Shown here piece after piece: positions 1-7,585 of a DNA stretch of 12,980 bases (position 1 is the stretch's first letter; each line of letters starts with the position of its first letter). The notes under the pieces are model-generated. The model was not told the origin of the DNA. It ran no database searches and worked only from the letters and a program-made list of their open reading frames with translations. The stretch lies in the NCBI GenBank assembly GCA_945937975.1, contig CAMEUD010000026.1:1-12980 (forward strand), in the 5' to 3' direction. A program made the translations under genes and the position numbers. Origin of the DNA: an uncultured Clostridia bacterium (GTDB lineage Bacteria; Bacillota; Clostridia; Christensenellales; UBA1242).

Positions 1-1
1 G

Positions 2-39
2 GTCAAATATTGATAAAAAATCAAATTTTGACATACTAA
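2..39 (+). promoter_or_regulatory. Putative clpB promoter overlapped by a two-part palindromic operator
   Basis: Bases 2-14 and 20-32 form an inverted repeat (11 of 13 pairs, 5-base spacer). Each arm is itself a small palindrome of the form TCAA-N3-TTGA (3-13 and 21-31). A plausible promoter is TTGATA (10-15), 16 bases, CATACT (32-37), so the repeat would cover the -35 and reach the -10. Base 1 starts a perfect GGTCAAA, the half-site of the heat-shock repressor CtsR in Bacillota, but the second direct half-site is poor (4 of 7). No CIRCE element (HrcA) is seen. The window edge hides anything upstream. The operator role is inference. Confidence 0.4.
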
Positions 40-57
40 GTTATCAAGGGAGGCATT

Positions 58-2628
58 ATGAATTTTGATAAATACACACAGACAAGTGCCAATGTTATCA
101 ATGCATCCAGCAGTTTGGCAAGAACATACGAAAATTCACAAATAGAAGTTGAACATTTGATATATTCTATGCTAGACAATAAAACACTCATTTATGAGAT
201 TTTGGAAAAATGTAATATTGACACAAATGGTCTAAAATTGAGTTTACTAAATACAATAAAAAATATGCCAAAAGTTAGTGGGCAAAGTGAAGTTTATCCA
301 TCTAATAATTTGGTGAAATTATTTAATTTGGCAGAAAATATTGCAAAAAATATGCAAGATGAATATGTTTCAATCGAACATTTATTTTTGGCAAGTTTTG
401 ACTGTCTTGGAGATAATTTAAGTCGAATTTATCGTGAATATACAATAACAAAGGATAAGTTTGTTAAAGAACTTGCAAAAGTAAGGGGAGGTGCAAAAGT
501 GACAACTGACAATCCAGAAGATACCTACAATGTTTTGGAAAAATATGGTACAGAACTTGTAAGTTTGGCAAAAAGCCAAAAAATTGACCCTGTTATTGGC
601 AGGGATAATGAAATAAGAAATACAATTCGTATTCTTTCAAGAAAAACAAAAAATAACCCAGTGCTTATTGGTGAAGCAGGTGTTGGTAAAACAGCAATAG
701 TTGAAGGTCTTGCAATAAGAATTGCAAAGGGAGATGTCCCAAGCAGTTTGAAAAACAGAAAGTTATTTTCTCTTGACCTTGGGGCATTAGTTGCTGGTGC
801 AAAATATCGTGGAGAATTTGAAGAAAGATTAAAAGCAGTTCTTAACGAAATCAAAAAGAGTGAAGGTGAAATCATTATGTTTATTGATGAACTTCACACA
901 ATCGTTGGTGCAGGAAAAACTGATGGTGCAATGGACGCAGGTAACCTATTAAAACCTATGCTTGCTCGTGGTGAACTTCACTGCATTGGTGCAACAACAT
1001 TAAATGAATATCACAAATATATTGAAAAAGATCCAGCACTTGAAAGAAGATTCCAACCAGTAATGGTAAACGAACCAACCGTTGAAGATACAATTTCAAT
1101 TTTGCGTGGATTAAAAGAAAGATATGAAGTTTTCCATGGTGTAAAAATTAGCGATAGTGCATTAATTTCGGCAGCAGTACTTTCAAACAGATACATTACT
1201 GACAGATTTTTACCAGATAAAGCGATTGACCTTGTTGATGAAGCATGTGCAATGGTAAAGAGCGAAATTGATAGTATGCCAAGCGAAATGGACGACATTA
1301 AACACAAAATGATACAACTTGAAATTGAACAAACAGCACTTAAAAAAGAAACAGATAAACTTTCAAAACAACATTTAGACGACATCACAAAAGAGTATAA
1401 CGAGTTAAAAGAAAAATTTGATACAATGTCGGCAAAATGGCAAAAAGAAAAAGAAAATATTAACAAAATTAACAATTTAAAAGCAAAAATTGAACAAACA
1501 AATCTTGCAATCGAAAAATCAGAAAGAGATTATGATTTAAGCAAAGCCGCAGAACTTAAATACAAAACTTTGCCAGAACTTCAAAAAGAGTTGGCTGAAC
1601 TAGAAAATTTGGAACAAAACAACAACTTGTTAAAGAGTAAAGTTACTGATGAAGAAATCGCAGAAATTGTTTCTCGTTGGACACAAATTCCACTTACAAA
1701 ACTTATGCAAAGTGATAAAGATAAATTGTTACATCTTGCTGATGAACTTCACAAGAGAGTTATTGGTCAAGATGATGCAGTTGAAAAAGTGAGTGATGCA
1801 ATTATTCGTTCAAGAGCAGGTATTCAAGACCCAAACAGACCAATCGGTTCATTTATGTTCCTAGGTCCAACAGGTGTTGGTAAAACTGAACTCACAAAAG
1901 CACTTTGTGCAAACTTGTTTGATAGCGAAAAGAACTTAATCCGTATTGATATGAGTGAGTATATGGAAAAGTTTAGTGTTACTCGTTTGATAGGTGCTCC
2001 ACCAGGATATGTTGGTTATGAAGAGGGTGGTCAACTTACCGAACAAGTAAAGAGAAAACCTTATTCTGTTGTACTTTTTGATGAAATAGAAAAAGCACAC
2101 CCAGATGTATTTAATGTTCTTCTTCAGATTCTTGATGATGGTCGTGTTACAGATGGTCAAGGTGTTACTGTTGACTTTAAAAACACAATTATAATAATGA
2201 CATCAAACCTTGGTGCTGATGCAATTATGAACGGAATAAAAGAAGATGGAACATTATCAAATGAAGCAATCGAACAAGTACAAAAAATGTTAAAAATGCA
2301 ATTTAGGCCAGAGTTTTTGAACAGACTTGATGAAATTATATTCTTTAAGCCGTTAACAAAAACTGAAATTGTAAGCATTGTTGATTTGTTACTCAAAGGT
2401 CTTGAAAATAGACTCCAAGACAGACAAATTACATTAAAAGTAACAGATAAAGCAAAACAATTTATCGTTGACAATGGCTACGATGTTGCTTTTGGTGCAA
2501 GACCATTAAAGAGATTTATTCAAAACAATGTTGAAACATTTATTGCAAAATATATGCTTGCAAATGACCTTGCTCCAAATTCAACAATAACTGTTGATGT
2601 TGCAAACGATGAAATAGTCGTTAAATAA
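58..2628 (+). CDS. clpB: ATP-dependent chaperone ClpB (Hsp100 disaggregase)
   Basis: Cytosolic hexameric AAA+ unfoldase that, with DnaK, pulls polypeptides out of aggregates. At 856 residues it has the family's usual length. Order: Clp_N repeats (about 1-145); AAA-1 with Walker A GEAGVGKT (205-212) and Walker B IIMFIDE (272-278); a long coiled-coil middle domain rich in K and E (about 400-530), which separates ClpB from ClpA/ClpC; AAA-2 with Walker A GPTGVGKT (603-610) and Walker B ending FDE (674-676); and the ClpB C-terminal domain with GARPLKR. No ClpP-binding IGF-type loop was noticed, as expected for a disaggregase. The ATG follows AAGGGAGG (46-53) by 4 bases. The gene is monocistronic, closed by a hairpin shared with the convergent asnS. 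Heat-shock control is likely from the family and from the upstream palindromes, but not proven. Confidence 0.97.
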   Translation: MNFDKYTQTSANVINASSSLARTYENSQIEVEHLIYSMLDNKTLIYEILEKCNIDTNGLKLSLLNTIKNMPKVSGQSEVYPSNNLVKLFNLAENIAKNMQDEYVSIEHLFLASFDCLGDNLSRIYREYTITKDKFVKELAKVRGGAKVTTDNPEDTYNVLEKYGTELVSLAKSQKIDPVIGRDNEIRNTIRILSRKTKNNPVLIGEAGVGKTAIVEGLAIRIAKGDVPSSLKNRKLFSLDLGALVAGAKYRGEFEERLKAVLNEIKKSEGEIIMFIDELHTIVGAGKTDGAMDAGNLLKPMLARGELHCIGATTLNEYHKYIEKDPALERRFQPVMVNEPTVEDTISILRGLKERYEVFHGVKISDSALISAAVLSNRYITDRFLPDKAIDLVDEACAMVKSEIDSMPSEMDDIKHKMIQLEIEQTALKKETDKLSKQHLDDITKEYNELKEKFDTMSAKWQKEKENINKINNLKAKIEQTNLAIEKSERDYDLSKAAELKYKTLPELQKELAELENLEQNNNLLKSKVTDEEIAEIVSRWTQIPLTKLMQSDKDKLLHLADELHKRVIGQDDAVEKVSDAIIRSRAGIQDPNRPIGSFMFLGPTGVGKTELTKALCANLFDSEKNLIRIDMSEYMEKFSVTRLIGAPPGYVGYEEGGQLTEQVKRKPYSVVLFDEIEKAHPDVFNVLLQILDDGRVTDGQGVTVDFKNTIIIMTSNLGADAIMNGIKEDGTLSNEAIEQVQKMLKMQFRPEFLNRLDEIIFFKPLTKTEIVSIVDLLLKGLENRLQDRQITLKVTDKAKQFIVDNGYDVAFGARPLKRFIQNNVETFIAKYMLANDLAPNSTITVDVANDEIVVK

Positions 2629-2630
2629 TA

Positions 2631-2659
2631 AAAAATTCCACTTTTTGTGGAATTTTTTT
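2631..2659. terminator. Bidirectional intrinsic terminator between clpB and asnS
   Basis: An 11-bp stem (2631-2641 with 2647-2657) and a TTTTT loop. The T run at 2653-2659 ends clpB; the A run at 2631-2635 serves as the U tract for asnS on the other strand. It sits 3 bases after the clpB stop and directly beside the asnS stop. Confidence 0.9.
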
Positions 2660-2660
2660 A

Positions 2661-4052
2661 TTAATATTGACAGTTATTTGGGGTTCTTGGGTAAGGAATA
2701 ACATCACGAATGTTGTCAACTCCTGTTAGATACATAACAAGTCTTTCAAAGCCCATTCCAAATCCAGAGTGAATGCATGAACCAAATTTACGAAGATTCA
2801 AATACCAATCAATTTTTTGTGTATCAACACCCATTCCTTTGCATCTTGAAACAATTTTGTCGTAATCTTCTTCTCTTTGGCTTCCGCCCATAAGTTCGCC
2901 AGAACCTGGGACTTCCAAGTCAACGGCAGCAACAGTTTTGCCATCTGGGTTTAATTTCATATAATATGCTTTGATGTCTTTTGGCCAATTTTTGATAAAT
3001 ACAGGACCATTAAAGTATTCTGTTAAGTATTTTTCGTGTTCCTTTGCAATATCTTCGCCTTGCTTTGGCTCAAATTCCCATTTTACATTTGCTTTTTGCA
3101 AAATGTCGATGGCTTCTTTGTGGTCAATTCTTGTAAACTTGCTGGAAAGCAATCTTTCAAGTTTTTCAACCAAACCTTTTGAAACAAAACTATCAAGAAA
3201 AGCGAGTTCGTCAGGGCAGGTGTCCATAACATATTTTACAACAGACTTAAGCATATCTTCTTCAATATCCATAAGTTGTTTCAAATCACAAAAAGCAATT
3301 TCGGGTTCAATCATCCAAAATTCGTTTGCGTGAGTTTTTGTGTTTGAGTTTTCTGTTCTAAATGTTGGGCCAAAAGTGTATATTTTTGAAAATGCTTGAG
3401 CAAATGTTTCGCCATGAAGTTGTCCGCTTCCGGTAATCATTGCTTTTTCGCCAAACAAATCTTTTGAAAAATCAACTTTTCCGTCTTTTGTTTTTGGAAG
3501 ATTATCAAAGTCAAAAGTTGTGATTTTGAACATTTGGTCACTTCCTTCACAGTCAGCAGTTGTGATAAGTGGAGTGTTTACATACAAATATCCATTACTT
3601 TGAAAATACTCATGAATTGCCATTGCAGCAATACTTCTTACTCTAAACACTGCTTGGAATAAGTTTGTTCTTGGTCTTAAATACGCAATTTCACGAAGAT
3701 ACTCAATAGAATGTCTTTTCTTTTGAAGTGGATAAGTTTCATCTGTTTTGCAGAAAATGTCAACACTTTGTGCTTGAATTTCAAATGGTTGTTTATTTTC
3801 TGGAGTTAATAACACTTTACCTTTAACAATAATTGTTGAACCAGTGTTAAGTTTTGAAACTTCATCAAAGTTTACATCACTATTTGCAAAAAATACCACT
3901 TGGCAACTCTTAAAACAAGTGCCGTCCATAAGGTCAATAAACCCAAATTCTTTGCTTGCTCTAACACTTTTTACCCAACCTGAAACTTCAATTTCTTTGC
4001 CTGAAAAACTTTCAAGGTGAGAATAAATCTCTTTTATTTCTGCTTTTTCCAT
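2661..4052 (-). CDS. asnS: Asparaginyl-tRNA synthetase (class IIb)
   Basis: Charges tRNA-Asn with asparagine in the cytosol. An N-terminal OB-fold anticodon-binding domain (about 18-105, with EVSGWVKSVR) precedes the class II core. Motif 2 is FRTENSNTKTHANEFWMIEPE (231-251); motif 3 includes GFGMGFERL (430-438), followed by IPYPRTP near the end. These are AsnRS rather than AspRS signatures, and no AspRS-type GAD insertion is present. The 463-residue length is normal for the family. The ATG has TAGGAGA (4058-4064 on the minus strand) 5 bases upstream. Transcription is from its own extended -10 promoter with a leader of about 14 nt, so a T-box leader is not possible from that start. It is convergent with clpB and not co-transcribed with the upstream cysK, which has its own terminator. 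Presence of AsnRS suggests direct Asn-tRNA formation, though a GatCAB route elsewhere cannot be excluded. Confidence 0.97.
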   Translation of the reverse strand: MEKAEIKEIYSHLESFSGKEIEVSGWVKSVRASKEFGFIDLMDGTCFKSCQVVFFANSDVNFDEVSKLNTGSTIIVKGKVLLTPENKQPFEIQAQSVDIFCKTDETYPLQKKRHSIEYLREIAYLRPRTNLFQAVFRVRSIAAMAIHEYFQSNGYLYVNTPLITTADCEGSDQMFKITTFDFDNLPKTKDGKVDFSKDLFGEKAMITGSGQLHGETFAQAFSKIYTFGPTFRTENSNTKTHANEFWMIEPEIAFCDLKQLMDIEEDMLKSVVKYVMDTCPDELAFLDSFVSKGLVEKLERLLSSKFTRIDHKEAIDILQKANVKWEFEPKQGEDIAKEHEKYLTEYFNGPVFIKNWPKDIKAYYMKLNPDGKTVAAVDLEVPGSGELMGGSQREEDYDKIVSRCKGMGVDTQKIDWYLNLRKFGSCIHSGFGMGFERLVMYLTGVDNIRDVIPYPRTPNNCQY

Positions 4053-4072
4053 AATTTTCTCCTAGCAAAAAG

Positions 4073-4101
4073 AGTATAGCAAATAGGGTGTAAAATTGCA
4101 A
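4073..4101 (-). promoter_or_regulatory. asnS promoter
   Basis: On the minus strand: -35 TTGCAA (4096-4101), 17-base spacer, -10 TATACT (4073-4078) preceded by TGC, an extended -10. Predicted start about 4066, giving a leader of about 14 nt that contains the Shine-Dalgarno site. TTGCAA recurs as the -35 of cysK and proS. Confidence 0.75.
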
Positions 4102-4157
4102 CAAAAGAAAATAACTTTATAAAATCAAGAAAATTAATTGTCTTTAAAATATTAAAT

Positions 4158-4189
4158 AAAAAGTAGAGTGATAAAAAACTCTACTTTTT
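4158..4189 (-). terminator. Intrinsic terminator of the cysK-like gene
   Basis: A perfect 12-bp stem, 4158-4169 with 4178-4189, and an 8-base loop, 1 base after the stop codon. On the minus strand the stem ends in a U tract that continues into an A/T-rich stretch. It separates this gene from asnS. Confidence 0.87.
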
Positions 4190-4190
4190 G

Positions 4191-5132
4191 TTATACAATG
4201 CTATATTTTATAAGTTCAATGTTATCTACCAAATCAGATTTAATTTCATCGTTTGTAAGGTCAGTTGAAAGATATTTTTTGTTGTCATCAGCAAAAACGG
4301 TTGTGCAAGACTCTTGATTAGATAATACGCAACCCAAAAAGTTTGCTCCACTGCTTATTCCAACATTAAGTCCCAATTCTTTGCATAATTTTCTTGCCAT
4401 ACATATTGCATCATCACTTGCAATTTCAATAATTTCATCAATTATAGTTTTATCATATAGTTTAGGGATAATTTCATCACTCAACCCTTGAATTTTGTGC
4501 TTGCCTTGACTTTTTCCACATTTGAGAAGTTTTGCTTCTTTTGGGTCAATGGCGATTATTTTTGTGTTGTATTTTTTCTTTAAATATTTCCCAATGCCAA
4601 TAAGAGTTCCACCAGTTCCAACACCACTAACAAAAGTTGGAATATTATCAAGTTTTTTTGCAATTTCTTTTGCTGTTTTTGTTTGTGCTTTTATGTTACT
4701 TTTGTTTTCAAATTGTTTGCAAAGATAAGCTCCTTGCTTTTTATACTCGTTTGCTTTTTCAAAACATTGTGGAAAATTGTCCAAAAGTTCAACTTTTGCT
4801 CCAAAACTTCTTAACAATTTTATTCGCTCAATACTCATATTTTTTGGTATGCAAATGATAATTGGGTTATGTGTTATTTTTGCAATTGCACAAAGTGAAA
4901 TTCCCATATTGCCAGATGTTACTTCGCAAATTGGTTGATTTTCTTTTAATTTCCCAGTTTTATACGCATCTTTTATTATTTCAAATGCTGACCTATCTTT
5001 TATGCTACCAGTTAAATTAAACCATTCAAGTTTGGCAAACATATGTCTTGTTTGATTTTTGAATTTGTATTCAATGCAAACTAGGGGAGTGTTACCAATT
5101 AATTTTTCAATGCTTTTTAAATTATTATTCAT
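4191..5132 (-). CDS. PLP-dependent cysteine synthase family protein (CysK-like)
   Basis: Fold-type II PLP enzyme, most likely O-acetylserine sulfhydrylase, which makes cysteine from O-acetylserine and sulfide in the cytosol. Seen: LIGNTPLV near the N-terminus; Schiff-base lysine K45 in SIKDR; substrate loop TSGNMG (72-77, where classical CysK has TSGNTG); PLP-phosphate loop GTGGT (172-176); SSGAN with the ring-binding serine at 260-261. The 313-residue length fits CysK/CysM. The usual CysK loop around 215-223 reads GLSDEIIP, so a cystathionine beta-synthase-like or other beta-replacement role is possible and I leave the symbol empty. The start is forced: an in-frame TAA lies 12 bases upstream of the ATG and the next Met is residue 31, inside conserved sequence. 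It has no Shine-Dalgarno site, and its promoter predicts a leaderless mRNA. Divergent from the small membrane-protein gene. Confidence 0.9.
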   Translation of the reverse strand: MNNNLKSIEKLIGNTPLVCIEYKFKNQTRHMFAKLEWFNLTGSIKDRSAFEIIKDAYKTGKLKENQPICEVTSGNMGISLCAIAKITHNPIIICIPKNMSIERIKLLRSFGAKVELLDNFPQCFEKANEYKKQGAYLCKQFENKSNIKAQTKTAKEIAKKLDNIPTFVSGVGTGGTLIGIGKYLKKKYNTKIIAIDPKEAKLLKCGKSQGKHKIQGLSDEIIPKLYDKTIIDEIIEIASDDAICMARKLCKELGLNVGISSGANFLGCVLSNQESCTTVFADDNKKYLSTDLTNDEIKSDLVDNIELIKYSIV

Positions 5133-5138
5133 ACTTAT

Positions 5139-5167
5139 ATTTTATGCTAGACCAAATAAAATTGCAA
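5139..5167 (-). promoter_or_regulatory. cysK-like promoter giving a leaderless transcript
   Basis: Minus strand: -35 TTGCAA (5162-5167), 17-base spacer, -10 TAAAAT (5139-5144). Only 6 bases separate the -10 from the ATG, so transcription should start at or beside the start codon. No purine-rich ribosome-binding site exists between them. Confidence 0.65.
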
Positions 5168-5193
5168 ATTTTTACATAAATTTTAACTTGCTA

Positions 5194-5222
5194 TTGTATT
5201 TTTATTATACTTGTGCTATATT
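5194..5222 (+). promoter_or_regulatory. Promoter of the small membrane-protein gene
   Basis: -35 TTGTAT (5194-5199), 17-base spacer, -10 TATATT (5217-5222) preceded by TGC (extended -10). Predicted start about 5229 with a leader of about 32 nt. It lies back to back with the cysK-like promoter; the two -35 boxes are 26 bases apart. Confidence 0.6.
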
Positions 5223-5260
5223 ATTATACGAAATTAAATTAAATATTTAGGGAGATAAAT

Positions 5261-5605
5261 ATGGAATTATTAGCAATGGAATTAAAAGATATATTGGCAA
5301 TTTTGATTGCAAGTATGTTAGTATTTTTACCTTTTGTAATATTGTTTAACCCAAGGGTAGTTGCAAAAATGAAACAAAAAAATGAAGAAAAGAAGTATGA
5401 AAACAAAAAAGAAGAAGCAAATAATGTTTCAGAAAATAATCAAAATGTAACTTTTGACAAACAAATAACTTACAATGAAGAAAATACAAATCAAGAAGAA
5501 TCAACTTTGCAACAATCAACAGAACAAGTTGAAGAACAAAAACCAAACAAAAACGCAAACTATACTGTTACATCTTTTAAAGATGAAGAAGATAACAACA
5601 ATTAA
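5261..5605 (+). CDS. Small single-pass membrane protein, unknown function
   Basis: I do not recognise this 114-residue protein. Residues 11-29 are one hydrophobic helix (ILAILIASMLVFLPFVILF), too long and too uniform for a typical cleaved signal. A strongly basic stretch follows (RVVAKMKQK onward), so by the positive-inside rule the short acidic N-terminus faces out and the tail is cytoplasmic. The tail (about 35-114) is polar, rich in N, E, Q and K, probably disordered, with an acidic end. The start at 5261 is set by AGGGAG (5249-5254) with 6-base spacing; Met6 (MELLAMEL) is a possible alternative but too far from that site. It has its own promoter and terminator. The long low-complexity tail could scaffold or tether a partner, but nothing identifies one. 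Confidence 0.8.
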   Translation: MELLAMELKDILAILIASMLVFLPFVILFNPRVVAKMKQKNEEKKYENKKEEANNVSENNQNVTFDKQITYNEENTNQEESTLQQSTEQVEEQKPNKNANYTVTSFKDEEDNNN

Positions 5606-5606
5606 T

Positions 5607-5641
5607 AAAAAAGACTTTGAATAAATTTCAAAGTCTTTTTT
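5607..5641. terminator. Bidirectional terminator between the small membrane-protein gene and the M16 peptidase gene
   Basis: The perfect core stem GACTTTGAA (5613-5621) pairs with TTCAAAGTC (5627-5635) around a 5-base loop. Six A (5607-5612) and six T (5636-5641) extend it and give a U tract on either strand. It serves both convergent genes. Confidence 0.9.
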
Positions 5642-5646
5642 CATAT

Positions 5647-7425
5647 CTAATATGAATAATCTTCACTATCATCAAGGTCATCTTCATCTTCCATTGTTGA
5701 TACATTATCATTGGTATTATCATAATCATTTTCCAATTCATCAGTATTAGGTTCTTGTGTTTGATTTTCTTCCTGACTTGTTTCATCATCAGTTTTTTCA
5801 GTTTGTCCTTCTGGTGGTTGAATTGTTAATTGGAAATCTATATGTAAATTTTTTAATAACGCATTGGTCAAATTTACTTTATCAACAATACTTAATTCAC
5901 TTAAAAGTTGGTCATATACTGCTTGCTGTAATTCTGGTGTGATTTCTACATCACTTGCATGACCATTTGTATTGTCAGCAACAAAGCATACATTTGACCA
6001 TTTTTCTCTTTGAGTAATTCCTGTCAAAATTTCAAAAGCTTTTTTCTTTGTTATTTGGCTATCATCTTTATAGTCATAAAATTTTTCTGTTGCATAATCG
6101 AAATAAACTTGAGAGAGTTTTGCATTTAATTTCTTTTGTATTTCATATGTTGAATAACAATTTTTTGGTAAAGCACCTTTAATTGAAACCATAACATTTG
6201 TGTTTGAATATGTGTCTTTTAAGTATTTATTCACTTGGTCCAACGTAAGTTCTTTTACCCTGTGAATTTGGTTGTTAAAGAATACTTCCGTTCCTTCAAG
6301 CCATCTACTAAAAATTGTCATTGGATTGATTGTTTTTGTAAGGTTCTTTCTATCCATTTCACGAACAAGAATCATATTTTTGCATTTGTCTAATTCTTCT
6401 TGTGTGATACCTTTGCTTGCAATTTCAGTAATAATTTTTCCAAGAGCATCAATTGCTTCGTTAACCTTGTCTTTACTTGTTAGGGCATAGAATGAGTTAA
6501 GTGACATATTGTTTGGAAGTAGATAAGGTAAATATTGGGCAGTGTAAACAAGGCCATGCTTTGTCCTAAGTTCGTTTAAAAGTCTACCGGCAAAGTCGTT
6601 GAATATAAAGTTTTCTACATAACTAAATAGGTGAGTTTCTCTTTCGGGTTTTCTTGACATATACGAGATTGCAATTTCAACAGTGTGTTGGTTTGGAATA
6701 TTTGTTTTAAAAATATAGTTTGATGGGTCAAAATATTTTGTTTTTTCATATCTATATCTTTTGCTTGGGTCAGATTTTGCTTTTGCTACAAAATATTTTT
6801 CCATTTTTTCTTTTATTGTGTCAAAGTCTAAATTGCTGACAACTGTCATAACCATATTTTCAGATACAAAATCTCTATCAATAAAGTCTTGCAAAGCTTT
6901 TTCATCAATTTTTGCAATGTCTTCATGTGAACCAAGAATGTCATGGTCAATATTCTTTGGAACGGTGATTTGGTTTATCATTTCACTAAATGTATTATAA
7001 TCGCCTTCGTCATCTCCACCATCATACATATTTATTTCTTCGTCAATGGCTTTTCTTTCAAGGTCAATAGAGTCTTTCTTAAATTTTGTGTTAAAAAGTA
7101 AGTTGGAGTAAAGTTTAAGGCAAGTGTCTATGTTTGTATTTGGGCAGTCGCCATAAAACATAAGATAGTCATTTGAAGTAAATGCATTACTTTCTATTCC
7201 CGAAGATTTTAATTCTTGTGCAATGTATTGTTGTGTATATTTTTTTGATTCTTTTATAAGCATATGTTCGCAAAAGTGTGCTGTGCCGGGAATAACATCC
7301 ATTTGTGCACCGCCCAAAAATCCAACATAAAATTGTGTTGTGTTATTTTTGTTGTGTTTATAATAAATTAAAGTTGCTCCGTTTGGAAACTTGTGAACTC
7401 TGTGATATTTTGATAATTGTGCCAT
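5647..7425 (-). CDS. M16 family zinc metallopeptidase with acidic C-terminal tail (YfmH/insulinase-like)
   Basis: Cytosolic peptidase of the pitrilysin/insulinase clan; no signal peptide. The inverted zinc motif is intact: HFCEH (50-54), with the distal ligand at E130 in the DEEINMY region, 75 residues further on, the spacing expected of M16. The M16 second lobe also shows, with AGRLLNELRTKHGLVYTAQY supplying the conserved R and Y pair. At 592 residues it exceeds the usual two-lobe size of about 400-430. The excess is a region after about 430 and a tail (about 537-592) in which 23 of 56 residues are D or E. Bacillota relatives include YfmF/YfmH, but those usually come as a pair and no partner is here. 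The ATG follows AAAGGAG (7 bases away). Divergent from proS. The substrate cannot be told from sequence. Confidence 0.92.
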   Translation of the reverse strand: MAQLSKYHRVHKFPNGATLIYYKHNKNNTTQFYVGFLGGAQMDVIPGTAHFCEHMLIKESKKYTQQYIAQELKSSGIESNAFTSNDYLMFYGDCPNTNIDTCLKLYSNLLFNTKFKKDSIDLERKAIDEEINMYDGGDDEGDYNTFSEMINQITVPKNIDHDILGSHEDIAKIDEKALQDFIDRDFVSENMVMTVVSNLDFDTIKEKMEKYFVAKAKSDPSKRYRYEKTKYFDPSNYIFKTNIPNQHTVEIAISYMSRKPERETHLFSYVENFIFNDFAGRLLNELRTKHGLVYTAQYLPYLLPNNMSLNSFYALTSKDKVNEAIDALGKIITEIASKGITQEELDKCKNMILVREMDRKNLTKTINPMTIFSRWLEGTEVFFNNQIHRVKELTLDQVNKYLKDTYSNTNVMVSIKGALPKNCYSTYEIQKKLNAKLSQVYFDYATEKFYDYKDDSQITKKKAFEILTGITQREKWSNVCFVADNTNGHASDVEITPELQQAVYDQLLSELSIVDKVNLTNALLKNLHIDFQLTIQPPEGQTEKTDDETSQEENQTQEPNTDELENDYDNTNDNVSTMEDEDDLDDSEDYSY

Positions 7426-7461
7426 AGGCTCTCTCCTTTGTAAAGTGATTTTTGTGTGAAT

Positions 7462-7490
7462 ATTTTATCACTAATTATCTTATTTGTAAA
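7462..7490 (-). promoter_or_regulatory. M16 peptidase promoter
   Basis: Minus strand: -35 TTTACA (7485-7490), 17-base spacer, -10 TAAAAT (7462-7467). Predicted start about 7455 with a leader of about 30 nt carrying AAAGGAG. Back to back with the proS promoter. Confidence 0.65.
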
Positions 7491-7530
7491 TACCCATATA
7501 TTGTATTTTACTAATCTACTAATAAAAAAG

Positions 7531-7558
7531 TTGCAAAAATTGCATTGTGTGGTATAAT
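7531..7558 (+). promoter_or_regulatory. proS promoter; decides the proS start codon
   Basis: -35 TTGCAA (7531-7536), 16-base spacer, perfect -10 TATAAT (7553-7558) preceded by TGG (extended -10). Predicted start about 7565. An in-frame GTG at 7547 lies upstream of this start and inside the promoter, so translation must begin at ATG 7586. Confidence 0.8.
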
Positions 7559-7585
7559 GAAAAAGATTTTAAAAGAGAGGAAAAA

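Noticed and set aside
1011..1475. 154-codon minus-strand frame inside clpB
   Set aside because: Shadow of the clpB coding sequence; Ser/Phe/Leu-rich translation typical of antisense to AT-rich genes.
7547..7585. Longer proS starting at GTG 7547
   Set aside because: The GTG lies within the promoter, upstream of the predicted transcription start, without a ribosome-binding site. ATG 7586 has one at ideal distance.
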